From Enoplosus armatus (lineage: Eukaryota > Chordata > Actinopteri > Centrarchiformes > Enoplosidae): DNA of 64,000 nt. The notes beneath the pieces are model-generated. The model was not told where the DNA came from, made no database searches, and was given only the letters and a program-made list of their open reading frames with translations. The translations under genes and the position numbers were made by a program. This document shows positions 47,648 through 51,804 of this stretch, in pieces. The stretch lies in assembly GCF_043641665.1 (NCBI RefSeq), contig NC_092191.1, positions 15,903,501-15,967,500 on the forward strand, written 5' to 3'. How positions within the stretch are numbered: the stretch's first letter is position 1; each line of letters opens with the position of its first letter.

Positions 47648-50436
47648 GAGATTAGGGACCTGTGGTGCAAGACCTCCCTCCCAGACCAAAGTGCAGGCTT
47701 TACCTCTGCCGATGTGGGCTTTAAAGCAGGAACAGCATCCTCATCGATAGAATAACCATCTTGTAATTACAAAAGTTTATTCTAGAGATCACTTTAAATG
47801 TACGTTAGACAAATTCAACTGCTGCATTAAGTTGCTATGACCAACAGGCGCCCTGTGGTCTAAATTTCCCTCAAACATTATTGCCTCCTAGAATCTTCTC
47901 ATGCAGTCTGTCACTTTGTGCTTGTGGATGTGATGTGACTGAGGGACTGTAGCATACTGACACAGTGACTGAGGACGGGTAATCCCGTAAAGTAATCCTC
48001 ATGTGGTAAATCACAGATTGTGGTGTCTCTGGGCTTCCAGCAGTGTTCGCTCTGTTGACGAACACGAGGCTATTAAATTGATCAAGGAGCATTTCTAATC
48101 CAATTTGTCACCACTATATAAACAGTGTGTTTTAGAAAGACGTGCAGAAATACAGGTAGAATCACTCTCATAACTTAAACATATCTGACAATCATCTTTC
48201 TCTCTCTCACAAGAACATGTCTCTGTTGTAGAACTGAATTGCAGCTGAGCAGTAAACACTCGTGCCACAGAAAGGTTGTTTGTGCGTTCCTCATATGACT
48301 GCAGGGACTGTACGGTAGCTCTGCGTATAGGCAGAAAGCACTGACCTGAATATGTAAGACTTTATAAATAGAGATCTGCCCTGTCCACTGCTGTGACTGT
48401 GAGACTTTATTCCAGCCTTGTGCACAATTTGTCATGCACACTTGATTTCCAAACAAATGTAAAGGCTGTATATTGCAGTTATGTGTAGGCGAATAATTAA
48501 TTCCATTTTTGACAATATCCGATGGGCAAATCTGTATTCCTCCTTACATTCTAATCTACTTACTTCACTTATTCTCTGATGTGGCAACTCTTCTCCCATG
48601 CCCACCTGCTTGCTATTTGTGCGAATGGGGTGTAATTTCAGCCCCCTCACTGTGGACGCTTGTGCACTTTAACTGGCGGCAGTGTTTCTGGGCTTTTTTG
48701 GCAGCACAAGAAGCACTGGGCTAAATCATATGATTGGGCTGTTGCCAGGTCTCTTCTCACCTCATCTTGGCCTGTCAATCTCTCAACATGAGCCATCTTT
48801 TAACCTCTTGGGTTTGGACGAGCAGCATATGTCTTTGCTTAGACACCTACAGTATGAGGTTACTGTTTCCTGCCCCGCATATGACCCCTCCACTGGTACA
48901 AAAACACAGCAGGAACACAACCTACAAACTAAACTGAATGCTGTATTTCTAATTTTTAATATAATAGAATATAGTATTTCTCAGATAATACGCATAACAT
49001 AATTCAGCAAGCTAAAAGATCGAGAGCTTAAACCATGTTAATCCACCTGGCCAAGGCAACTGTTGTAAATACATTGAAATCATCATCCTATATCAAACAA
49101 GGTGTTAATAAAAGCAAAACACAGTCACACAAACTTCAATACAAGCTTTTCATTTCATTTCCATTTTCACATATCGACCCTCCTACTATAAACCAAACAA
49201 ATAATCCAGAATCTGTACCAATGCTGCGACTCATAAACTACTCACCACTGCAAACAAGAGACTTTTCCACACACAGTGTCTGCCTTTTGACTGACCCTCT
49301 GTGTTTACTGTCGGACTCAAGGCCAATGTTTGTTTCTGTCCTCTCTTCTGAGGAGCCCCGGTCCCTCTGTTGCTATTTTTGCATCGCACGCTGAGTGGGA
49401 GGAGAGGACGCAGGGTGGACACAGGACAGGGACAGAAGTGGGGACACGACCAAGGGGAGGAGACTGAACTGGAGCTGGGGAAGCCATGTCTGCTTAGGGT
49501 GGTATTTGGTGTTGGGGGGGTCACCTGGTCTAACAGGCTCAGGAGGCCTGACAGTCAGCTGGAGGGGACACTAGTTCTAAGGCAACACTGTAAACAAACA
49601 GGAGGACGAGGTGTCAGACCTCCTAGCTCCCTGACTGCTCCTGCAAAAGGCTGCAGGTGCTGTTGTATTCATCCCACCTGTAGCTTTCCTTTACATCTCT
49701 CCAAACCTTTTACATTTATTCATCCTCTTAACTTTGGTGTGGTTTTCAGTGTCTCCTTCCTGTCCAATTTGTGATTGACATGTACACACAGCAGTTAAAA
49801 CACACTAACCCTAACCTGCTGCAAAGCCACCAATGGCAAGAATAACAAAGCCACCATGCAAACAGCCAGATTTTGACTACACAGGGAGTGAAATGCACTT
49901 TGGGTCCTGTTTTATCTGCCATCATCACAGGCCATCTTCAGCTGAGTGCCCGGTCTGTGGGCAGAGCAGGCTTATCATCATCTCTATAAATAACACTGAT
50001 TTGATCAGACAGACATCACAGCAAACTCTAAACATACTTGTTCCCTTGTAGGTTTCTCAACTGTCATTCGGTCTGTTGTCTAAATGAATCCAATACATGC
50101 ACATTATCCATTCTCTTTCTGTCAACCTGCCTTCCATCTTCCTCCACTTCAATCACCTTCTCAATTTTATACTATATAGTACTTATATACTATCTCCACA
50201 GCTCCTTCTCCTTTCTGACATCGCCCCTCCTCCAACACTAGAGTACACCTTCTCTCTCTCTCTGCCTTTGCCTGAGGAGACTGACTCTTGACCAGTAAAA
50301 TCTATTCCAGCTCCTCTTGCATGCTCCCTCTGCTCAGTCACACAGGCATTGATGCTACACTGCAGACAGCCTCTGTTCAGCACACTCCCTCTCCTCTGTT
50401 TACCTGGCGGCGTGAGATTCCGATGCAGCTCCCCAT
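2742..50436 (-). CDS. tacc2: TACC2, transforming acidic coiled-coil protein 2 (whole gene, longest form)
   Basis: TACC proteins bind microtubules, centrosomes and spindle poles through a C-terminal coiled coil (TACC domain), usually with XMAP215/chTOG. Coding exons in transcript order: 50404-50436, 42450-42694, 41069-41176, 32794-39237, 31375-31944, 26731-27018, 15160-15266, 13311-14715, 11519-11576, 11206-11413, 10761-10810, 10556-10665, 10168-10321, 9635-9781, 9173-9265, 8218-8277, 6369-6509, 6190-6266, 5057-5100, 4503-4511, 3600-3760, 3366-3472, 2953-3073, 2742-2807. Together they total 10,806 nt, or 3,601 residues if every optional exon is used; human TACC2 is about 2,950. TACC2 rather than TACC1 or TACC3 is indicated by the giant exon, the [13 protein letters not shown] segment, the KPAKKKKTP...[15 protein letters not shown] segment, the ending [10 protein letters not shown] and the neighbouring NSMCE4A. 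The TACC domain spans about residues 3310-3601. Exons 41069, 31375, 26731, 8218 and 4503 are probably optional. Confidence 0.93.
2877..2925. repeat. tacc2: TA microsatellite inside the last TACC2 intron
   Basis: An uninterrupted TA run of about 24 units filling a third of the 145-base intron 2808-2952. Confidence 0.95.
2953..3073 (-). CDS. tacc2: TACC2 TACC-domain exon ([16 protein letters not shown]...)
   Basis: The 121-nt exon encodes [20 protein letters not shown] and then [20 protein letters not shown], continuous heptad-pattern coiled coil. The borders are tttccag at 3074 and AAAG/gtcagt at 2952. The codon for the preceding Lys is split across the junction with the exon at 3366. Confidence 0.94.
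3366..3472 (-). CDS. tacc2: TACC2 TACC-domain exon ([18 protein letters not shown]...)
   Basis: The 107-nt exon encodes [20 protein letters not shown] and then [15 protein letters not shown], one of the most conserved parts of the TACC coiled coil. Acceptor cgttcag, donor ACAA/gtgagt. Confidence 0.95.
3600..3760 (-). CDS. tacc2: TACC2 TACC-domain exon ([17 protein letters not shown]...)
   Basis: The 161-nt exon encodes [39 protein letters not shown] and [15 protein letters not shown], matching the core of vertebrate TACC2. It starts with two bases of a Glu codon, which lets it join either directly to the exon at 5057 or through the 9-nt microexon at 4503-4511. Confidence 0.95.
3761..5056 (-). 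other. tacc2: TACC2 introns around the microexon
   Basis: About 1.3 kb of intron between TACC-domain exons, interrupted only by the candidate microexon at 4503-4511. The stretch 5101-6189 (next intron) also shows no exon. Confidence 0.6.
4503..4511 (-). CDS. tacc2: Candidate 9-nt microexon in the TACC domain (GMP insert)
   Basis: On the minus strand the nine bases GCATGCCAG are bounded by ...ccctgacag and a very strong donor, gtgagt. Placed between exons 5057-5100 and 3600-3760 they keep the frame and change Met-Ile-Glu-Asp to Met-Ile-Gly-Met-Pro-Glu-Asp. Skipping gives the known vertebrate sequence. The polypyrimidine tract is poor, as is common for microexons. This is a prediction from splice signals and frame only. 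Confidence 0.45.
5057..5100 (-). CDS. tacc2: TACC2 TACC-domain exon ([14 protein letters not shown])
   Basis: The 44-nt exon encodes [14 protein letters not shown], a signature string of all vertebrate TACC domains. The acceptor is tccacag at 5101 and the donor ATAG/gtgagt at 5056. It enters with two bases of an Arg codon supplied by the preceding exon. Confidence 0.95.
6190..6266 (-). CDS. tacc2: TACC2 TACC-domain exon ([16 protein letters not shown]...)
   Basis: The 77-nt exon encodes [20 protein letters not shown] then EVVEM, typical TACC coiled coil. Acceptor tctcag, donor ATGAG/gtaaga. Confidence 0.95.
6369..6509 (-). CDS. tacc2: TACC2 exon with tandem NAGNAG acceptor
   Basis: The 141-nt exon encodes (Q)[20 protein letters not shown] to [11 protein letters not shown], which lines up with the linker inside the TACC domain. 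The acceptor region reads ...tggaagcag, so splicing at AAG or CAG includes or omits one Gln. If the inner acceptor is used the exon begins at 6506. The donor, GAG/gtgcct, is weak. Confidence 0.88.
6510..9172 (-). other. tacc2: TACC2 intron(s) with one candidate cassette exon
   Basis: About 2.7 kb, A/T-rich, containing the candidate cassette 8218-8277 and CA-rich patches near 9000-9140. Open frames otherwise lack splice borders. Confidence 0.6.
8218..8277 (-). CDS. tacc2: Candidate 60-nt cassette exon in TACC2 ([20 protein letters not shown])
   Basis: A 60-nt open segment lies between a good acceptor (ttttacag) and a good donor (gtaagag). In the frame set by its neighbours, both phase 0, it encodes a strongly basic 20-residue insert, [20 protein letters not shown]. 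It would sit between the EELVLAAL helix and the HRDVSSP linker. I do not recognise it from mammalian TACC2, so it is offered as an optional exon; a pseudo-exon is the alternative. Confidence 0.45.
9173..9265 (-). CDS. tacc2: TACC2 exon opening the TACC coiled coil ([13 protein letters not shown]...)
   Basis: The 93-nt exon encodes [20 protein letters not shown] and then [11 protein letters not shown], matching the helix that begins the TACC domain. A second in-frame donor exists at 9223 (CTGCAG/gtagcc), which would shorten the exon to 14 residues. I prefer the longer form because the VAKNIS part has a counterpart in vertebrate TACCs. Confidence 0.85.
9635..9781 (-). CDS. tacc2: TACC2 exon ([23 protein letters not shown])
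   Basis: The 147-nt, 49-codon exon contains [19 protein letters not shown], a strongly conserved TACC motif just before the coiled coil. Two acceptors lie 8 bases apart (ctgtag and catag). Only the first keeps frame with the preceding phase-0 exon, so 9781 is chosen as the start. Confidence 0.92.
10168..10321 (-). CDS. tacc2: TACC2 exon ([14 protein letters not shown]...)
   Basis: The 154-nt exon encodes [20 protein letters not shown] then a charged, low-complexity linker ending STERDEQ. It corresponds to the GSSFEETEAL region of mammalian TACC. Acceptor ctgtgcag, donor GAGCAG/gtcagt. Confidence 0.88.
10556..10665 (-). CDS. tacc2: TACC2 exon ([20 protein letters not shown]...)
   Basis: The 110-nt exon encodes [20 protein letters not shown] and a Ser/Pro/Cys-rich tail. 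The [10 protein letters not shown] string parallels KKQALYLMFD of human TACC. It is needed to bring the flanking exons, which end and begin in different phases, into one frame. Acceptor cttgcag, donor ACAGG/gtacat. Confidence 0.85.
10761..10810 (-). CDS. tacc2: TACC2 exon ([17 protein letters not shown])
   Basis: The 50-nt exon encodes [16 protein letters not shown], matching the [12 protein letters not shown] motif of vertebrate TACC1/2. Acceptor gtgttag, donor gtgagt. Confidence 0.93.
11206..11413 (-). CDS. tacc2: TACC2 exon ([10 protein letters not shown] ... [11 protein letters not shown])
   Basis: The 208-nt exon encodes [10 protein letters not shown], then [10 protein letters not shown] and [15 protein letters not shown], each matching mammalian TACC2 ([22 protein letters not shown]). 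Acceptor gttgcag, donor CCAG/gtgagg. Confidence 0.94.
11519..11576 (-). CDS. tacc2: TACC2 exon ([19 protein letters not shown])
   Basis: The 58-nt exon encodes [19 protein letters not shown], a basic SP-rich segment conserved in TACC2. Together with the preceding [12 protein letters not shown] it forms a strong nuclear-localisation-like basic cluster containing possible proline-directed kinase sites. Confidence 0.94.
11577..13310 (-). other. tacc2: TACC2 intron with a foldback repeat
   Basis: 1.7-kb intron. The only structure is the inverted/direct repeat cluster at 12121-12264; the remainder is plain A/T-rich sequence. Confidence 0.65.
12121..12264. repeat. Foldback with internal direct repeats
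   Basis: Bases 12121-12148 and 12217-12244 are reverse complements with one mismatch over 28 bases. Between them the unit GTGCTTACTTCAGATATGTC plus CTTTACATT occurs at 12152-12180 and again at 12196-12224, and a third partial copy starts at 12251. It could be a small MITE or a locally rearranged hairpin. Confidence 0.75.
13311..14715 (-). CDS. tacc2: TACC2 SDP-repeat exon (467 codons)
   Basis: The 1,405-nt exon runs from [13 protein letters not shown] to [11 protein letters not shown]. In order it holds [26 protein letters not shown]; a Lys/Pro-rich stretch; [32 protein letters not shown]; and three copies of the Ser-Asp-Pro (SDP) repeat, [14 protein letters not shown]...[19 protein letters not shown]...NSP and [16 protein letters not shown]...NSP. 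All of these have counterparts in human TACC2. The internal Met of KMPLRKPK corresponds to the start of a short human isoform. Acceptor ttttgcag, donor AATC/gtaagt. Confidence 0.95.
14716..15159 (-). other. tacc2: TACC2 intron
   Basis: 444-base A/T-rich intron without recognisable features. The 712-base intron at 15267-15978 is similar. Confidence 0.7.
15160..15266 (-). CDS. tacc2: TACC2 exon ([19 protein letters not shown])
   Basis: The 107-nt exon encodes [20 protein letters not shown] then [15 protein letters not shown]. It is the common exon on which all N-terminal variants converge: it starts with one base (phase 2) and can accept the donors at 15979, 26731, 31375 and 32794. Confidence 0.95.
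15979..16169 (-). CDS. tacc2: TACC2 alternative first coding exon (TACC1-like MAVSAWQ start)
   Basis: An ATG at 16169-16167 in a strong Kozak context (gcagccATGG) opens 63 codons beginning [20 protein letters not shown]. This closely resembles the N-terminus of TACC1 (MAFSPWQILSPVQWAKW). The exon ends CAGAG/gtgaga in phase 2, so it joins the [12 protein letters not shown] exon and rebuilds the same Arg-Ser-Ser junction as in mammals. It would yield a short isoform of about 1,100 residues lacking the giant exon. It needs its own promoter upstream (about 16.2-16.7 kb). Confidence 0.85.
16304..16311 (-). promoter_or_regulatory. tacc2: Possible TATA box for the MAVSAWQ transcript
   Basis: The minus strand reads ggCTATATAGaa about 135 bases upstream of the MAVSAWQ start codon, at a spacing that allows a 5' UTR of about 100 bases. 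TATA-like strings are common in A/T-rich DNA and nothing else here confirms a start site. Confidence 0.3.
16916..16952. repeat. CA microsatellite
   Basis: An uninterrupted CA dinucleotide run of about 18 units in a TACC2 intron. A CT-rich run lies at 16485-16510. Confidence 0.95.
18725..18750. repeat. TA microsatellite
   Basis: A short pure TA run in a TACC2 intron. Confidence 0.9.
19795..19828. repeat. 16-bp tandem duplication
   Basis: The unit CTTGAACAATGAAATC occurs twice in direct succession. It appears to be a simple replication slippage product within the intron. Confidence 0.8.
21827..22220 (-). other. tacc2: Possible non-coding alternative first exon of TACC2
   Basis: The minus strand shows a G/A-rich stretch that looks like a vertebrate 5' UTR, with TTTAAAGGC near 22175 and a good donor (CAGCACA/gtaagc) at 21826. 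None of its ATG frames joins the next exon in phase, so a transcript from here would have to start translation further on, for example at KMPLRKPK in the SDP-repeat exon. The upper boundary is approximate and the whole call is inferred from base composition and one splice site. Confidence 0.3.
24028..24059. repeat. GTT trinucleotide microsatellite
   Basis: About ten uninterrupted TTG/GTT units in a TACC2 intron. Confidence 0.95.
25870..26385. mobile_element. Foldback (long inverted-repeat) non-autonomous DNA transposon, teleost type
   Basis: The left arm (GATGAGAAGATTGATACCAC ... GCTTAGCATAGCACAAGACC) and right arm (... CTTAATGCTAAGGTAAGATA ... GGTATCGATCTTCTCATTC) are imperfect reverse complements flanking a core containing TAATTAACATGTTATATC and TTTCTTGGCCGGGAACA. 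I recognise this arrangement as a non-autonomous element family abundant in perch-like fishes. The copy is degraded, its outer ends are uncertain, and no transposase is present. Confidence 0.7.
26731..27018 (-). CDS. tacc2: TACC2 proline-rich cassette exon (96 codons)
   Basis: The 288-nt exon has a good acceptor (cccctgcag) and donor (TTTAAG/gtatga), starting and ending in phase 2. It encodes [20 protein letters not shown], then runs such as [20 protein letters not shown] and [18 protein letters not shown], ending PCHPPL plus a split Arg codon. The Pro content and PPPTPP / PPPPPPAP strings suggest SH3- or EVH1-type ligand sites. Frame, symmetric phase and borders all support a real optional exon; I know of no mammalian counterpart. 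Confidence 0.75.
27019..31374 (-). other. TACC2 intron between the Pro-rich and PEPT-rich exons
   Basis: About 4.4 kb of A/T-rich intron. CA-rich microsatellites occur at about 28759-28792 and 29967-29990, and a TGACTCTGAA triplication lies near 29731. One open segment at 29586-29612 (ATG GAT TCC ... TGG followed by gtgagt) resembles an alternative first exon but is in the wrong phase for the next coding exon. I see no other exon candidate. Confidence 0.6.
31375..31944 (-). CDS. tacc2: TACC2 PEPT-repeat cassette exon (190 codons)
   Basis: The 570-nt exon is bordered by tttttctag and GCGA/gtaagt and is phase 2 at both ends. Its first part reads [20 protein letters not shown]. It then becomes a degenerate repeat of about 9-13 residues built on LPEPTQ..AE ([66 protein letters not shown]) and ends with [20 protein letters not shown]. 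It is highly acidic and Pro-rich, hence probably disordered. Low-complexity sequence of this kind evolves quickly, so a mammalian counterpart would be hard to see. Confidence 0.82.
31945..32793 (-). other. TACC2 intron next to the giant exon
   Basis: 849-base intron containing a TG-rich stretch (about 32036-32150) and a CA run at 32768-32780. No exon is visible. Confidence 0.7.
32794..39237 (-). CDS. tacc2: TACC2 giant exon (6,444 nt, 2,148 codons)
   Basis: A single uninterrupted open frame from the acceptor ttgtctcag (39238) to the donor TCAAG/gtaaac (32793), phase 2 at both ends, equivalent in position and character to the giant exon of mammalian TACC2. It opens [20 protein letters not shown] and soon has a helical segment, [20 protein letters not shown]. 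Most of the rest is acidic, Ser/Thr/Glu-rich and probably disordered. Visible landmarks are a Lys/Arg cluster ([19 protein letters not shown], about 38240-38300), a poly-Gly run coded by GGA repeats (about 37068-37100), a Gln-rich run (about 34352-34386), and two HFAD motifs (about 36440 and 35530). It ends [20 protein letters not shown] then VETS and a split Arg. Confidence 0.92.
34352..34386 (-). repeat. tacc2: CAG/CAA repeat coding a Gln-rich tract in TACC2
   Basis: The minus strand encodes [16 protein letters not shown] from mixed CAG/CAA codons. This is a short, interrupted polyglutamine run in the disordered giant exon and a probable site of length polymorphism. Confidence 0.85.
37068..37100 (-). 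repeat. tacc2: GGA microsatellite coding poly-Gly in TACC2
   Basis: A TCC repeat on the plus strand reads as GGA codons in the gene, giving about eleven consecutive glycines between GAGV and EDVGEKGG. Because the unit is three bases, expansion or contraction keeps the frame. Confidence 0.92.
41069..41176 (-). CDS. tacc2: Candidate 108-nt cassette exon in TACC2
   Basis: A 36-codon segment with acceptor gtgtcagcag and donor ACAAG/gtaccg, phase 2 at both ends, exactly matching the phases of the donor at 42450 and the acceptor at 39237. It encodes [20 protein letters not shown] and [15 protein letters not shown] with a split Arg at each end. Frame fit and length support an optional exon. I cannot match it to a known protein, and chance is possible. 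Confidence 0.5.
41575..41692 (+). mobile_element. Fragment of a retroposon (SINE/LINE-type) 3' tail
   Basis: The segment GGTGACCTCTCCAGGGTTTA ... CTGGGGTATGTTCCAGCCCC ... ATAGATGGATGG closely resembles a 3'-terminal consensus found in very many teleost interspersed repeats, which ends in an ATGG-type tandem. It is truncated at its 5' side and diverged. Confidence 0.6.
42450..42694 (-). CDS. tacc2: TACC2 second coding exon of the long form
   Basis: The 245-nt exon, acceptor tcccacag and donor CTGGG/gtaagt, starts in phase 0 and ends in phase 2. It encodes [20 protein letters not shown], then an acidic stretch [20 protein letters not shown] and [10 protein letters not shown]. The [19 protein letters not shown] part is a compact acidic-hydrophobic motif amid otherwise disordered sequence. 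Its phases fit the MGSC exon upstream and either the 41069 exon or the giant exon downstream. Confidence 0.82.
42695..45198 (-). other. TACC2 intron
   Basis: About 2.5 kb of A/T-rich intron with a CA microsatellite at 45051-45084 and a C run near 45172. Open frames within it lack splice context. Confidence 0.6.
45051..45084. repeat. CA microsatellite
   Basis: About 17 CA units, about 115 bases downstream (in transcript direction) of the MEHTA alternative first exon. Confidence 0.95.
45199..45215 (-). CDS. tacc2: TACC2 alternative first coding exon (MEHTA start)
   Basis: The minus strand reads ...gcacaATGGAGCACACTGCTAG and then the excellent donor gtaagtgc. The start codon has A at -3 and G at +4. 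The 5 codons plus 2 bases end in phase 2, so splicing to the exon at 41176 or straight to the giant exon at 39237 gives MEHTAR... in frame. The preceding 200 bases resemble a G/A-rich 5' UTR. This would produce a long isoform lacking the MGSC start and the 42450 exon. Inferred from signals only. Confidence 0.5.
45216..50403 (-). other. TACC2 first intron of the longest form
   Basis: About 5.2 kb. It must contain the promoter and 5' UTR of the MEHTA transcript next to 45216 (with a GGA-rich run at about 45396-45413 and TCC-rich runs at about 45650-45680). It also holds a long TG microsatellite at 47567-47640. No coding exon is evident. Confidence 0.6.
47567..47640. repeat. Long TG microsatellite
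   Basis: About 36 TG units with a single GC interruption near the end, the longest dinucleotide repeat in the window. Confidence 0.97.
50404..50436 (-). CDS. tacc2: TACC2 first coding exon of the long form ([11 protein letters not shown])
   Basis: The minus strand reads ATG GGG AGC TGC ATC GGA ATC TCA CGC CGC CAG then gtaaac, giving [11 protein letters not shown] in phase 0, which joins the phase-0 exon at 42694. Gly2 followed by Ser and Cys is an N-myristoylation/palmitoylation-type start. Human long TACC2 also begins Met-Gly. An in-frame ATG four codons further upstream (50448) would give MEYKMGSC and prevent N-terminal acylation; both ATGs have good Kozak contexts. Confidence 0.65.
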
Positions 50437-51480
50437 CTTGTATTCCATGTCCTCCTCTGGTGAAGTGACTCTGGCACTACACGGCTGGCAGAGCACCTTT
50501 CTGCAGAACTGCATCCTTATCAGTCAGACTCAGCATTGCCAAAGCAGGCAGATCTCTGCTGGAGCGACAGAGTGAGTGTGTGCTCGCCTCTGTGTCTGTG
50601 CCTCACTGACTAATAATGCTCTGCACTGCATTGCCCGTGGTGCGCCTGTGACATATATTTTCAAGCCATTGTTATATAAAATCTATATTACGTAAGGAAT
50701 CCAGCCTAATCAAATGAAGAGGGGAGCTTCTCTTTCCAGCCTCATATGCAGCTCAGCCTCACATCACTGCATGGGTGAGCAGACTGAAGAACTGCTTTGG
50801 AGGGAGAAAAAAAACATGCTCAGAGGGAGAGATGGGAGGCAGGATAAAGGGTGCCTGTCCCTTTAAAAGACTCAGGAGATGGCAAGGATGATGGTGGTAC
50901 ATCATTATGATGAGAACGCACGATGATTCCAGTGTGATCATCCAACTAAATGTAATCATAGTGAGGTTCAGGAGAAATTACAGTAAAACAGAATTATTGT
51001 ATGTGTTTTGCTTGTTCCACTCTGTTTCCTTCCCTGCATATTTGTACAATAAGAGTAGAAACATGGATGCTGACAATCTATTTTCTCAATATACAAGCAG
51101 AGATTAGAGAAACCTTAATATACATATATATATGTGTGTGTGTATATATATATATGTGTCTATATATATATATCTTTTGTAGAATAAATGTTTTTTTCCT
51201 GCTTTCCTGTTAATCATCTCACAGTCCTTCAGAATTATCCCACAGATGTAAGGTTTTGGTTTGTAACTTTAAAAACAATTAATCATCCAATTAAATATTT
51301 GTGCTGTTAATATATATATATATGTCTGTGTGCATGTCTGTGTGCGTGTCTGTGTGCGTGTCTGTGTGTCAAGATTTCAGAAATATATAGTAGTAGTATG
51401 TCATTTTGAGGTATTCTTCAGAAATTTAATGTCAATAATGTTCAACACCTGCAATTTACACATGCGATAAATAAATTAAA
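50437..51480 (-). other. TACC2 5' region and NSMCE4A 3' flank
   Basis: Upstream of the MGSC start lie the 5' UTR and presumably the distal TACC2 promoter; no TATA box is obvious. Further right are TA-rich repeats (51118-51173 and 51308-51323) and a 12-bp minisatellite (51323-51369). There is no coding signal. Confidence 0.5.
51323..51369. repeat. 12-bp minisatellite (TGTCTGTGTGCG units)
   Basis: About four tandem copies of a unit close to TGTCTGTGTGCG, immediately after a short TA run. Confidence 0.85.
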
Positions 51481-51507
51481 ACAGTACCAGCTTTCTTTTC
51501 ATTCTCT

Positions 51508-51513
51508 TTTATT
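51508..51513 (-). terminator. nsmce4a: Probable NSMCE4A poly(A) signal
   Basis: The transcript strand reads GAATAATAAAAGAG about 226 bases after the NSMCE4A stop codon, a suitable AATAAA hexamer. The implied 3' UTR is about 51490-51738. Confidence 0.55.
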
Positions 51514-51738
51514 ATTCAAACTTCTAAAAACAATAAAAAAGAAATTAAAACAAAATGTGCAATCGAGTAATTATGATCTGAAGTCACTTTGATATGCGTT
51601 TACAAGTATGACCTACACTGGGACTTGGCCTTTACAAATTTCTAACAATTAGTCTTTATTATTTAGAAATTTTTAAAAAAACAGCAACACTCCTAAAAAC
51701 AGTATTTGGTTTCGGCTAACAAAAAGTGGCAGGGTCCG

Positions 51739-51804
51739 TCACTCATTTGACGTGTTTGGAGGATGAATCATTGTGTCTCTGATGTCGAAGGCATCTATGA
51801 GCTC
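51739..51804 (-). CDS. nsmce4a: NSMCE4A last coding exon
   Basis: 66 nt, residues 331-351: [20 protein letters not shown] then Glu and a TGA stop at 51741-51739. Acceptor tttgccag. Confidence 0.9.
   Translation of the reverse strand, partial: ELIDAFDIRDTMIHPPNTSNE

Noticed and set aside
47205..47648. Plus-strand 147-codon frame ending in Cys-Val repeats
   Set aside because: Its tail is simply the TG microsatellite translated; nothing else supports a gene.
49800..49818. CTAACCCTAACC, telomere-like
   Set aside because: Fewer than two full units; expected by chance.
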